From a bacterium (GTDB lineage Bacteria; 4484-113; JAFGCY01), in the NCBI GenBank assembly GCA_016932385.1, contig JAFGCY010000008.1, positions 1 through 54,014 on the forward strand: DNA of 54,014 nt, given 5' to 3'. Positions 1 through 8,249 of this stretch are shown here, one piece after another (position 1 is the first letter of the stretch; the number at the start of each line of letters is the position of its first letter). The translations under genes and the position numbers were made by a program. Under the pieces are notes generated by a model. It saw only the letters and a program-made list of their open reading frames with translations. It was not told where the DNA came from and searched no databases.

Positions 1-231
1 CGGCGCTTCCGCACCTACCGGCACACCGAGCGCGAGTTCGAGGTGCGATACACCGGCCGTGAGCTGGCCGCGCCGGTCGCCAGGCACACCCGCCAGCTGT
101 TGAGCACTGCGATGGACGGCGCGAAGATGCGGCTGACCCATGTCGCCGAGCTGGATCCCAGCCCGACCGGCAAGCTGATCCAATACGTCGACCTGACGAG
201 AAACGGCCACGGCCACGGCCATCCGGACTAG
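1..231 (+). CDS. C-terminal fragment of an unrecognised protein (5' end outside window)
   Basis: The frame is open from base 1 to a TAG at 229-231, so this is the last 76 codons of a gene that starts upstream of the window. The visible part is basic and mixed in composition, has no membrane segment, and ends in a short Gly-His repeat (GHGHGHPD) that could bind metal. I do not recognise the family. An internal GTG at 43 could start a 62-residue protein, but the frame continues upstream without a stop, so a partial gene is the simpler reading. A DUF2087 gene follows 30 bp later with its own -10 element. Confidence 0.5.
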   Translation, partial: RRFRTYRHTEREFEVRYTGRELAAPVARHTRQLLSTAMDGAKMRLTHVAELDPSPTGKLIQYVDLTRNGHGHGHPD

Positions 232-248
232 CGCCGGCTGCGCCGCTG

Positions 249-254
249 TACAAT
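249..254 (+). promoter_or_regulatory. -10 element TACAAT of a probable leaderless promoter
   Basis: TACAAT ends 7 nt before the ATG at 262. A transcript would then start at or next to the A of the start codon. No Shine-Dalgarno sequence lies between them. No good -35 is visible. Confidence 0.55.
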
Positions 255-261
255 ACGCGGC

Positions 262-696
262 ATGGATAACCTTGCTCACGATTCCCGGATTTCGGTGCAG
301 GACTTCCGCAAGCGGATCGTAAACCTGCTGGCCAAGAGCGCGCTGACCAGCCTGCCGCGCAAGGACACCGACAAGCTGTGCCTGCTGCTGGCGTTGGCGG
401 AGCGCTTCGAGCGCGGCCGCGACTACGCCGAGATCGAGGTCAACGAAGTGTTGCAGCGCTGGCTGAATGCCAATTCGCCGGAAGGCAACATCGATCATGT
501 GAACCTCAGGCGCCTCATGGTGGATTTCAAGTTCCTGGCACGCAGCAGTGACGGGCTGGCCTACCGGCTTGATCCCGACGGCAGTGGCTTTACGGCCTTC
601 AGTCCCGAGGTGCTCGAACTGAACATCGCCGAGCTGATCGAGGAGGAAAAGCAGGCGATCGAAGCGCGCCGCGCGCAGTTCCAACGGGACAGCTAG
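262..696 (+). CDS. DUF2087 domain protein
   Basis: A 144-residue soluble protein. Residues about 30-105 carry the DUF2087 pattern: a LPRKDTDKLCLLLALAERFE segment, then a predicted winged-helix-like block with EVNEVLQRW, LRRLMVDF and a Y-R-L-D ending. Family members occur alone or fused to helix-turn-helix regulators, and their biochemical role is not established. The C-terminus is a charged helix (EEEKQAIEARRAQFQR). The gene appears to be a single transcription unit with a leaderless start. The next gene is convergent, 30 bp away. The domain call is from motif similarity only. Confidence 0.8.
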   Translation: MDNLAHDSRISVQDFRKRIVNLLAKSALTSLPRKDTDKLCLLLALAERFERGRDYAEIEVNEVLQRWLNANSPEGNIDHVNLRRLMVDFKFLARSSDGLAYRLDPDGSGFTAFSPEVLELNIAELIEEEKQAIEARRAQFQRDS

Positions 697-726
697 GAAC
701 TACGCCACCGACCTGGTTGGTACGGA

Positions 727-1788
727 TCAACCGGCTGATGGAGTCAGGGCTTGCAGTTGCCGCCAGACTTCCGGCAGTTCCGCCGTGAACTCCAGGCGCT
801 CTCCCGTGTGCGGGTGGACGAAGCTTAGGCGCCGGGCGTGGAGGAAGATGCCGGGGTAGGCCGCCAGCAGGTCCAGCAGATTTCGACGCGTCTCGGCCTC
901 GGGCCAGGCCTGCTTCCAGCTGCGCCGCGCGCTGTGGTCGCTGCCCTCGCGCAAGAACTTGCGGAACGAGCCGTTGCGCCCGCCGCCGTACTTGTCGTCG
1001 TTTACGATGCAGGAGCCGACGGTCAGCAGGTGCACGCGGATCTGGTGCGTGCGGCCGGTATGGATCGCCACGTCCAACAGCGCCAGCGGCCCCCACTGCT
1101 CGGCGATGCGGTACTCCGTCAGCGCATTGCGGCCCATCCCGCCGGCCCACATTTTCTGGCGCTGGTGGAGATGGCGTTCGATCGGCGCGTCGATGCTGCC
1201 CGACGGCGGGTCCGGCGCGTCCAGGCACAGCGCGGCGTATTCCTTCTCCACCACGCGGTCGGCGAACTGACGGGCCAGCGAGACGTGCGTCGGGTTGTCG
1301 CGGGCGATCACTAAAACGCCGCTGGTCTCCTTGTCGAGGCGGTGGACGATGCCCGGCCGGTCAGCGCCGCCGTGGTCGGACAGCTCCTGGAAGTGGTGCA
1401 ACAGCGCGGCGGTCAGCGTCGGCCCTTCCTCGGTCGGCGACGGATGCACCGTCAGCCCGGCGGGTTTCTCCACCACCGCCAGGTGCTCGTCGATGTGGAG
1501 GAAGTTCAGCGGGAGGTCGACGGGTTCGATGTCCTCGGGCGCGGGCGGGTTCAACAGCTCGCGCAGCCGCGCCAGGTTGACCTCGATGTGCATGCCGGGG
1601 CGCAGGTTCTTCTGGCCGCGCGGGGCCTCCTTGCCGTCGTAGAGCACGCCGCCGTCCTCAATCAGCGCCTGCACGCGCGCACGGGAAACCTCGGCGAATT
1701 CCTTGAGTTGGCGCAGGGCGAGGGTGACCGCCACGTCGCAGCGCTCGCCCTTGGTGCCCTCGTAGTCGAATCCGTACCAGTCGCCCAC
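727..1788 (-). CDS. RluA/RluD-family 23S rRNA pseudouridine synthase
   Basis: A 353-residue protein that should isomerise uridine to pseudouridine in rRNA. An S4-like RNA-binding region (about residues 15-75, with SRARVQALIEDGGV) precedes the catalytic domain. The family motif GIVHRLDKETSG is present, which puts the nucleophilic aspartate at D152. The later block GRTHQIRVHL is also typical of RluA/RluD. Length fits the family. Which uridine it modifies (RluD, RluA or RluC type) cannot be fixed from sequence. The start is GTG at 1788, chosen because a TATAAT lies 6 nt upstream and no in-frame ATG fits better. Confidence 0.92.
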   Translation of the reverse strand: MGDWYGFDYEGTKGERCDVAVTLALRQLKEFAEVSRARVQALIEDGGVLYDGKEAPRGQKNLRPGMHIEVNLARLRELLNPPAPEDIEPVDLPLNFLHIDEHLAVVEKPAGLTVHPSPTEEGPTLTAALLHHFQELSDHGGADRPGIVHRLDKETSGVLVIARDNPTHVSLARQFADRVVEKEYAALCLDAPDPPSGSIDAPIERHLHQRQKMWAGGMGRNALTEYRIAEQWGPLALLDVAIHTGRTHQIRVHLLTVGSCIVNDDKYGGGRNGSFRKFLREGSDHSARRSWKQAWPEAETRRNLLDLLAAYPGIFLHARRLSFVHPHTGERLEFTAELPEVWRQLQALTPSAG

Positions 1789-1794
1789 GGGCCG

Positions 1795-1800
1795 ATTATA
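1795..1800 (-). promoter_or_regulatory. -10 element TATAAT for the pseudouridine synthase, leaderless
   Basis: On the minus strand TATAAT is followed by 6 nt and then the GTG start at 1788. No ribosome-binding site fits in the gap. Confidence 0.6.
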
Positions 1801-1814
1801 CTGGCGCGCTGCGG

Positions 1815-2012
1815 TTACGGCAGATATGCGTACTTTAACAGGCCGTGCGTGGCGTCGTAATAGCTAAAATGTGCACCGCCATCACTATCCAGCGCGACAT
1901 CACAGCCCTGGCCCACGTCGCCGGCACTGTCGACCAGCTTGGTCACCCAGAGCGTGCCGCCGAATTCCGCGTAGCACAGCCTGCCGTTGGTTGGCGAGTT
2001 TAAATGCTCAAT
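1815..2012 (-). pseudogene. Decayed 3' end of a third copy of the PKD/propeller lipoprotein family
   Basis: Translated on the minus strand, the 65 codons before the TAA at 1815 align with the last 55-60 residues of the two intact neighbours at 2160 and 4403. Shared pieces include CYAEFGGTLWVT (neighbour CYLRFTGSFWIT), a G-D-V-G-Q/K-x-C-D-x-A-L-D block, HFSYYDATHGLLKYAYLP (neighbour HFSYYDDDHNLVKYAYLP) and the same stop position. Upstream of 2012 the frame meets a stop and similarity ends, so the first roughly 570 codons are gone. No start codon or promoter remains. The remnant probably arose by tandem duplication followed by deletion. I found it by translating the gap between genes. Confidence 0.85.
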
Positions 2013-2159
2013 CTACAAGACGATCATAACTCATTGCATCGCCAGACGGGTGTGGGCGAAATTCCTGAGCGGGGCCGAGCGAGCTTTGCTGTGACTCCGC
2101 AACGCTCGCCCGTTTTGCTCCGTTTAAAACCAGGTCAGTCTGCTGGACTGGCGCACCGG

Positions 2160-4061
2160 CTAGGGTAGATAGGCGTACTTCACTAAGTTATGGTCATCAT
2201 CGTAATAACTGAAATGCACACCGTCTTCATCGTCCAGCGCGAAATCGCAATACTTGCCTACATCAGCGGAGTTATCGATTACGCTGGTAATCCAAAATGA
2301 CCCTGTGAATCTGAGGTAGCATAATTCCTGCTTAGCCTGTTCGTAATAGCAGACAACAGGCAAACCCGCGGAATTCAATGCGATGCACAGCCAATCGCCG
2401 ATATTGCCGGCGGAGGGTGGATTGCATGCCTGCCAATCGGCACTGTCGAAATAGGCATAAGTCAGCGCCTGCACACCAGTCTCGATTTCCGTAGCGTAGA
2501 CGATGTGCGGTGTACCGTCCGCCTTGGATACCGCCAGATCAAATGGTCCGATTCCGGCGCAGTTGACGATCAACGAATCATCCCAGTCTTCCGTCTCGAG
2601 ATTCAGCTTCGCATAGCACAGGTCAGATGCCACGATGGAGTAATAAATCACGCTGGGTTGATCGAGCTGGTCGTAGTCAGCGGCGCACCGCCAGGATAAT
2701 CCATCCAATTCATTCTCACTGCCTAAGCAATCCCAAAACCAGCTAACAATACGCCGCTCGATGAAGAAGGCACAGCATTGAAATCCGCCGATGGTAAACC
2801 CGGCATCAATGAACGCAATACCGGGCGCACCGGTTGAATACAGGCATAGGTCCGGCCAGTAGACATCCGTACTACCCACTCCTTCCTCGGTATCCCAGAT
2901 TTCCTCCGCTTGCCATTCGCCGGCCTCTTCGCACATGTACACCAGCTGAGGATACTCGTAATATGCCAGATGCGCGTCGTTGTCGGCATCGCAACGCAGA
3001 CCATCGGAGCCGAGATTGATTTCGTCAGCGCCCCGTTGGACGACCTCGTGTCTCCAGCTAGCGGCATCACGGCTATATAGATACAGCCAATCCGTGTTGT
3101 CATTGACAAAGGCGATTCTTGGATAGTCGTGCTCGTGTTCCAGGGCTATTGAAGTACTATCCCCGATGCTTGTGGCGGAATCCACGACTTCAATCGTACC
3201 TGTGAACGTCGATGGGCAAACCGTCAGGTAAAAACTGTCAACGCATGTTCCCGCGGCGTTGGCGACCGTCACCGTGCAATGATACAGGCCCGGCGTTCCC
3301 AAGGTGACCGCGGGATGGGAGCTAGTGCTGGACGCTGGCGTAGCCGCGCCCGCGAAATCCCAGTTCCAGCTGGTCGGCTGGCCCAGCGCCGGATCGCAGA
3401 TGACCGCGAACTCGGCATCCGCGCCCTCAGTACCACTGGAAGGAGTGACGTTGAGGATATCCGGCGGCGGTTTCAGGCTGAGAAACAGGCTGCTCAGCTC
3501 CCAGGTGTCCATACCGACCAGCAGCACGGCGGCAATCACCAGGCCGTCATCAATACAGGCAGTACTGGGGAAGGTGATCCGCTCGGATTCATCGAGGGTG
3601 TACCAGCGCCATGTGTCAGTGGTCCAGTCCGTCAGGCCGATCCAGCAGTCGCCGTAGTCGTGCGTCGTCTGCCAGCGAATATTCAAGGTTGAGTCGTGGG
3701 AGTAGCCGGTCGTATCAAACGAGTAAAAGGCATAAGCCAGGTCTTTGGATTTGCTGGCGGGATCGTAGTTCGGTGTGAATACCGCCGTCGTTGAGACCGG
3801 TGTTACGTTGTGATGAGGCAAGCCAGCGTCGAATTGGCTGCCGGCGCGAAAAATGCCGCTGGTGATTTCGGCGGTGGACTTCAGCTCTGATGGCACGGGC
3901 AGCTGGGACTGCGTCCCGGCCGGCAAAGGCTCCGTACTAAGCGGAGAAACTGCCGGCGCGTTTGTCACCGATGAACTGCCTCCGCAGCCGGCGGATAGCA
4001 TGATCAAACTCAGGGATAACAGCACGGTAGTAACCGTGACATAGACAACAGCAGGCTTCAT
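2160..4061 (-). CDS. Exported lipoprotein with Trp-rich N-domain, PKD domain and C-terminal propeller-like repeats
   Basis: A 633-residue protein. A lipoprotein signal peptide ends in LSAGC, so the protein should be acylated at that cysteine and anchored in a membrane. Residues about 90-195 form a domain with CWIGLTDWTTDTWRWY and DTWELS, shared with two other lipoproteins in this window. A PKD/Ig-like domain follows (about 205-285, SWNWDFAGAATP and a YHCTVTVANAAG strand). The rest contains repeated blocks of the form D-x-P-H-I/L-x-Y-x...L-x-Y-A-Y, as in sialidase-like beta-propellers. A GGAG ribosome-binding site precedes the ATG. The gene at 4403 is a paralogue of the same length. Function is unknown; carbohydrate or surface binding is an inference. 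Confidence 0.8.
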   Translation of the reverse strand: MKPAVVYVTVTTVLLSLSLIMLSAGCGGSSSVTNAPAVSPLSTEPLPAGTQSQLPVPSELKSTAEITSGIFRAGSQFDAGLPHHNVTPVSTTAVFTPNYDPASKSKDLAYAFYSFDTTGYSHDSTLNIRWQTTHDYGDCWIGLTDWTTDTWRWYTLDESERITFPSTACIDDGLVIAAVLLVGMDTWELSSLFLSLKPPPDILNVTPSSGTEGADAEFAVICDPALGQPTSWNWDFAGAATPASSTSSHPAVTLGTPGLYHCTVTVANAAGTCVDSFYLTVCPSTFTGTIEVVDSATSIGDSTSIALEHEHDYPRIAFVNDNTDWLYLYSRDAASWRHEVVQRGADEINLGSDGLRCDADNDAHLAYYEYPQLVYMCEEAGEWQAEEIWDTEEGVGSTDVYWPDLCLYSTGAPGIAFIDAGFTIGGFQCCAFFIERRIVSWFWDCLGSENELDGLSWRCAADYDQLDQPSVIYYSIVASDLCYAKLNLETEDWDDSLIVNCAGIGPFDLAVSKADGTPHIVYATEIETGVQALTYAYFDSADWQACNPPSAGNIGDWLCIALNSAGLPVVCYYEQAKQELCYLRFTGSFWITSVIDNSADVGKYCDFALDDEDGVHFSYYDDDHNLVKYAYLP

Positions 4062-4402
4062 GATTTCACTCCATAACAGCAGGTCAATCCGGCACTTTTA
4101 CCGGTTTGATCACTTAAATTTGGCGGATAGCAGCCCGGTGGTTGGCTCTTGCGCTGAGGATCTAACCAGCTCAAGAGGTTTCGCAGATAACTAAGCAAGC
4201 TGGGGAGCAGTAAGTCTTGAACGAATTGACAACTATCAGCACCCGCCTATAAAGGCTAGCAGCGCTAAGTCAGCGGGAGCTTGTCACATCCTTTGCCACT
4301 CTCAGACAAACAGCACCACAAGTAGTTTAGCTTCAACTACCGCTAATTATACCGTTGCAGTGCTTGCATTAAACAAATATAATGGTGATTAATCAGTCAA
4401 GT
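4062..4402. other. AT-rich intergenic region between the two paralogues
   Basis: These 341 bp hold no convincing gene. Composition is clearly more AT-rich than the flanking genes. The likely promoter of the 2160-4061 gene lies here. A TATAAT reads on the minus strand at about 4346-4351, which would imply a long leader of roughly 285 nt, and other AT-rich hexamers lie closer. No strong terminator hairpin is visible downstream of the 4403-6304 gene. Confidence 0.5.
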
Positions 4403-6304
4403 TTATTCGCTGGCCAGCCGCGCGTATTTCACATAACCGCCGGTGTGGTAGTAGCTGAAATGCGGGTTGTCGGCGTTGTCGAGGGCGATATCGCAGTACT
4501 GGCCGACGTCGCCGTTGGAGTCGACGGTCTGGATAATCCAGCTCAGGCCTGTAAAGTAGGCGTAGCGCAGTTCGTGCTCGGTTTGCTCGTAAAAACAAAT
4601 GTGCGGGCGGCTCATGGAATCACGGGTGATACTCAGGTGCGGCCCGACGTCACCCGTGCCGGTGATCACGCTGTTTTGCCACATGGCGCCGTTGGGGCGT
4701 ACGTAATAGATCTCGCCGGGGCCGGGGTTGGAGCCGCTGACGTAGCAGATCCGCGGCCGGCCGTCGCCGCCGGAGATGGTCATCACGGCGCAGTCAATGT
4801 TGGCTATGTTGCCGACCAGTTCGTCTTCCCAACCATCGTGATCACGGGCGTAGCGCAACTCGTCGCTGACGGTGTCGTGGTAAAGCACGCCGGGATGGTC
4901 GTATGGATCCAAATCCAACGGACACAGGATGCTCAGCGTCGGGATTTCCATCAGCCCGCCCGAGCTGACGATTTCGCTGGTGTACCCATACCAGATCCAG
5001 CCATCCGAAGTGGCGTGCTCGATGACATATGAGCCGTAATCGTCGCCGGACGCCGAGATCAGATAACTGGCGTGCGGCAGATCCGCAGAATCCAGCACCA
5101 GATTGGGCTCGTAGAGCCGGGTGATGATTTCCGGTTCCTCGTATTCGAGGACCATGTTGACGTCCCAGGCTCCCAGCCAAGTCCGGCCGTAGATCAGGTA
5201 TTGGCCGTGGCTGAAGACGAGATGGGATTCGCCGGCGCTGTCGACCGCCAGGGCGCTGTTTGTGAAGTCGTAGTTTACCGTCCCAACCAGTTCTTCGTTT
5301 TGCCAGCCCCTGCCGTCGTCGTAGGCGTAATACACCGACTTGGGGCCGGCGTCGATGTAGGCGATCCGCGGGTATTCATCGTCCGGCGGGCCGATCGCGA
5401 TCGAGGTCGGCCGGTCGAGGGACGAGACCTTGTCGACGGCCTCGATCAGCCAGGCGCCGCTGCTTGGATTGACCGTCAGCAGGAAGTAGAGATCCGACTC
5501 GCCGAAGGCGTTGGTGGCGCGCACGGAGCAGGAGTACACGCCGGCTGCCTGCAGCGTCACATGCGGCTCGGCCTCGACCCACACGCCGGGATCCGCGCCG
5601 CCGGAGAAGTCCCAATGCCAGGTGGAGACGTCCTCGTAGGGCAGGTTCAGCACGGGCTGGATGTCGATCGTCTCGCCCGTGACGCCGACCGCGCCGGTCA
5701 CGCCTTGGACCTGCGGCGCGGGGGTGTTGCCCAGGTAGATGTGCGACAGCTCCCAGGGCTCGGTACCCATCACCACCACCACGGCGTAAGCCGTGTCATC
5801 GACCAGGCAGGCGGCGTTAAAGTTGATCGTGCCGGTGTCATCCACCGGATACCAGCGCCAGGTGTCGGCAACAAAATCCGCCATGCCGACCCAGCAGTTT
5901 GTGTAACCGGCGGTCTCGAACCAGCGCAGGTGGAGGACCTGGTCGAGCGGGATGCCGTCGGTGTAGAAACTGTACATCGCGTAGGCCAGGTGATCGCGGC
6001 CTGGCGTGGTGTCGTAATACGGCGTGAAGACCGCGCTTTCCGGACTGCCGGCGTAGACCAGGTCGTTCGGCCAAGTGTCGCGGTATTGATCGCCGGTCTT
6101 GAGGATCTCGCTGTCGACATAGCTGGCTTCCTTCAACGCTGACGGCGCTGGCAGGTGCAGACCACCGATGCCGGTTTTCTCCCCGCCGGACGGGGCCGCC
6201 GGCGGCAGTTTGCCCGAGCCGCACCCCGCTAGCGACCAGAACAGGATGGTAACGACCAGCAAAACAACCATGCGGACGATCATCTGCTTGATATCTCTCA
6301 GCAC
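4403..6304 (-). CDS. Exported lipoprotein, paralogue of the gene at 2160 (N-domain, PKD, propeller-like repeats)
   Basis: A 633-residue protein, exactly as long as its neighbour and collinear with it. The signal peptide ends in the lipobox SLAGC. The N-terminal domain repeats the CWVGMADFVADTWRWYP and EPWELS motifs. A PKD-like domain (about 205-285) contains TWHWDFSGGADPG. C-terminal repeats include DSADLPHASYL, PRICYVSG and HFSYYHTGGYVKYARL. The start is GTG at 6304 with a GAGGTG ribosome-binding site 5-10 nt upstream; an internal ATG seven codons later is possible. Codon choice is richer in G and C than in the 2160 copy, so the two have had time to drift or one has been replaced. Probably a surface lipoprotein of unknown ligand. 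Confidence 0.8.
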   Translation of the reverse strand: MLRDIKQMIVRMVVLLVVTILFWSLAGCGSGKLPPAAPSGGEKTGIGGLHLPAPSALKEASYVDSEILKTGDQYRDTWPNDLVYAGSPESAVFTPYYDTTPGRDHLAYAMYSFYTDGIPLDQVLHLRWFETAGYTNCWVGMADFVADTWRWYPVDDTGTINFNAACLVDDTAYAVVVVMGTEPWELSHIYLGNTPAPQVQGVTGAVGVTGETIDIQPVLNLPYEDVSTWHWDFSGGADPGVWVEAEPHVTLQAAGVYSCSVRATNAFGESDLYFLLTVNPSSGAWLIEAVDKVSSLDRPTSIAIGPPDDEYPRIAYIDAGPKSVYYAYDDGRGWQNEELVGTVNYDFTNSALAVDSAGESHLVFSHGQYLIYGRTWLGAWDVNMVLEYEEPEIITRLYEPNLVLDSADLPHASYLISASGDDYGSYVIEHATSDGWIWYGYTSEIVSSGGLMEIPTLSILCPLDLDPYDHPGVLYHDTVSDELRYARDHDGWEDELVGNIANIDCAVMTISGGDGRPRICYVSGSNPGPGEIYYVRPNGAMWQNSVITGTGDVGPHLSITRDSMSRPHICFYEQTEHELRYAYFTGLSWIIQTVDSNGDVGQYCDIALDNADNPHFSYYHTGGYVKYARLASE

Positions 6305-6417
6305 CAGACACCTCTGCCACTCAAATTAGTTGCGCATCCATCTACCAGCGAATAGCTTTTCACATTTAGTATTCCCAAAATATCGACCCGGATGTTCGCA
6401 GGAGCAAAGGTATTAGG

Positions 6418-6423
6418 TATAAT
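6418..6423 (+). promoter_or_regulatory. Probable -10 element TATAAT of acsA
   Basis: TATAAT lies 57 nt upstream of the acsA ATG, giving a leader of about 50 nt. The leader contains a small hairpin (CCGGGC/GCCCGG, about 6432-6449) and a purine-rich GAGGGAAGG site before the start. Unlike many starts here, this gene therefore has a conventional leader. Confidence 0.45.
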
Positions 6424-6480
6424 CCTCTGCCGGGCCGCTACAGCCCGGTACACAACCCAAGAGGGAAGGCACGATTAAGT

Positions 6481-8202
6481 ATGACGCAACCTATGCCTGC
6501 GCAGAGTAACATCGGCGACCATGTCGCGCGCCGAGCCGACTTCGACTGGAGCCAAGCCCGTGAGATCCTCGGTTGGCCCGCCGACCAGCACAACATCGGC
6601 TGGTACTGCACCGACCGGATTTGCGAACAGGGCCTCGGCGACAAGCTGGCCCTGATCTGGGAGTCCAGCGACGGCCAGACCGTCAAGCGCTTTACCTATG
6701 ACGAACTGCGGCAGCTGGCCAACGCCTATGCCAAGTTCTTCACCGAGGACCTGGGCCTCAAGCCCGGCGACGTCTGCGCCGTGTTCCTCGAGCGGATCCC
6801 CGAGCTGTACATCGGCATCCTCGGCGGCCTGAAGGCCGGCATCGTGATGCTGCCGATGTTCTCGGCCTTCGGCGAGGAAGCGCTGGCCGCGCGCGTCGGG
6901 CCCAGCGGCGCCAAGGCGATCCTGACGCAGCGTAAGCTCTGCTTTCGGGTCCGCAAGATCCGCGAGCAAGTCCCCGACCTGCAGCACGTGATCATCGCCG
7001 AGCCCGGCGACCTGGAGATGCAGGACGGCGAGGTCCACTTCGACCTGGCAGTCGCCCAGCCGCTGGGCGAGTTCGCCGCCTATCCGGTGACCGAGGAATC
7101 GCGCTCACTGCTGCATTACACCAGCGGCACCACCGGCCAGCCCAAGGGCGCCCAGCACGTGCACGGCAGCCTGCCGCAGCAGGCGCTGACCACGCTGTGG
7201 GCGCTGGATGTGCGCCAGGACGACATCTACTGGTGCACCGCCGATCCGGGCTGGGTGACGGGCGTCAGCTATGGCGTGATCGGGCCTTGGAGCCTGGGCA
7301 TCACGCAGTTGGTGATGGAGTGCGGCTTCATCGTCGATCGCTGGTACAAAGCGTTACAGGAATACGGCGTGACGATGTGGTATTCCGCGCCGACCGCGAT
7401 CCGCCTGCTGATGAAGGAAGGCGTCGATAAGGTCAAGGAGTACGACCTGTCCAAACTGCGCCACCTGGCCAGCGTCGGCGAACCGCTCAACCCGGAGGCC
7501 GTCGTCTGGAGTGAGCAGGCCTACGGCATCCCGTTCTACGACACTTGGTGGCAGACCGAGACCGGCGCGATCCAGATCTGCAATCTGCCCGGGATGGAGA
7601 TCAAAGCCGGCAGCATGGGCCTGCCGTTTCCCGGCGTGACCGCCACGGTGCTGACCGACCAGTTCGAGCCGATCACCGAGCCGGGCGTCTCCGGCCAGCT
7701 GGCGCTCAGGCCGCCGTGGCCGAGTATGTTCCGCGAGTACTACAAGGAACCGTCGAAGTACGAGAGCAAGTTCAAGAACGGCTGGTACCTGACCGGCGAC
7801 CGCGCCTACATCGATGAGGAAGGCTACTACTGGTTCAAGGGCCGCGACGACGATGTGATCAACACCGGCGGCCACCTGGTCGGCCCGTTCGAGATCGAGA
7901 GCGCGCTGTTGGAGCACGAAGCCGTCGCCGAGTCCGCGGCGGTCGCCAAGCCCGACGACGAGATGATGGAAGTCGTCAAGGCGTTCGTGGCTTTGAAGCC
8001 GGGGTTCGAGCCCAGCCGCAAGCTGGAAATGCAGATCATGAACTTCATCAGAAAGAAGCTCAGCCCGTTGGCGATGCCGCAGGAGATCGAGTTCGTCGAC
8101 AAGCTGCCCAAGACCAGAAGCGGCAAGATCATGCGCCGGTTGCTGCGCGCCAAGGAGTGGGGCGAGGAGATCGGCGACACGAGCACGCTAGAAGACGACT
8201 AG
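6481..8202 (+). CDS. acsA: Acetyl-CoA synthetase (acetate-CoA ligase, AMP-forming)
   Basis: A 573-residue cytoplasmic enzyme that activates acetate through acetyl-AMP and transfers it to CoA. The adenylate-forming motifs are all visible: YTSGTTGQPKGAQH (phosphate-binding loop), TADPGWVTG, the acetate-type DTWWQTETGA, TGDRAYIDEEGYYWFKGRDDD with INTGGHLVGPFEIES, and the C-terminal LPKTRSGKIMRR whose lysine is normally acetylated and catalytic. Length matches the shorter Bacillus AcsA type rather than the 650-residue Acs. The next genes on the strand are a serine hydrolase, an ACP and kbl. A related short-chain or acyl-ACP ligase role cannot be excluded. Confidence 0.9.
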   Translation: MTQPMPAQSNIGDHVARRADFDWSQAREILGWPADQHNIGWYCTDRICEQGLGDKLALIWESSDGQTVKRFTYDELRQLANAYAKFFTEDLGLKPGDVCAVFLERIPELYIGILGGLKAGIVMLPMFSAFGEEALAARVGPSGAKAILTQRKLCFRVRKIREQVPDLQHVIIAEPGDLEMQDGEVHFDLAVAQPLGEFAAYPVTEESRSLLHYTSGTTGQPKGAQHVHGSLPQQALTTLWALDVRQDDIYWCTADPGWVTGVSYGVIGPWSLGITQLVMECGFIVDRWYKALQEYGVTMWYSAPTAIRLLMKEGVDKVKEYDLSKLRHLASVGEPLNPEAVVWSEQAYGIPFYDTWWQTETGAIQICNLPGMEIKAGSMGLPFPGVTATVLTDQFEPITEPGVSGQLALRPPWPSMFREYYKEPSKYESKFKNGWYLTGDRAYIDEEGYYWFKGRDDDVINTGGHLVGPFEIESALLEHEAVAESAAVAKPDDEMMEVVKAFVALKPGFEPSRKLEMQIMNFIRKKLSPLAMPQEIEFVDKLPKTRSGKIMRRLLRAKEWGEEIGDTSTLEDD

Positions 8203-8249
8203 GCCTGCTGCTGCAAGGTTGATCTAAATGACCCTGATGGAAGCGGTAC

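Noticed and set aside
4382..6142. Long plus-strand reading frames (216 and 356 codons) opposite the lipoprotein at 4403
   Set aside because: They are Val/Gly/Ala/Asp-rich with no domain, lack start signals, and mirror the codon periodicity of the real minus-strand gene.
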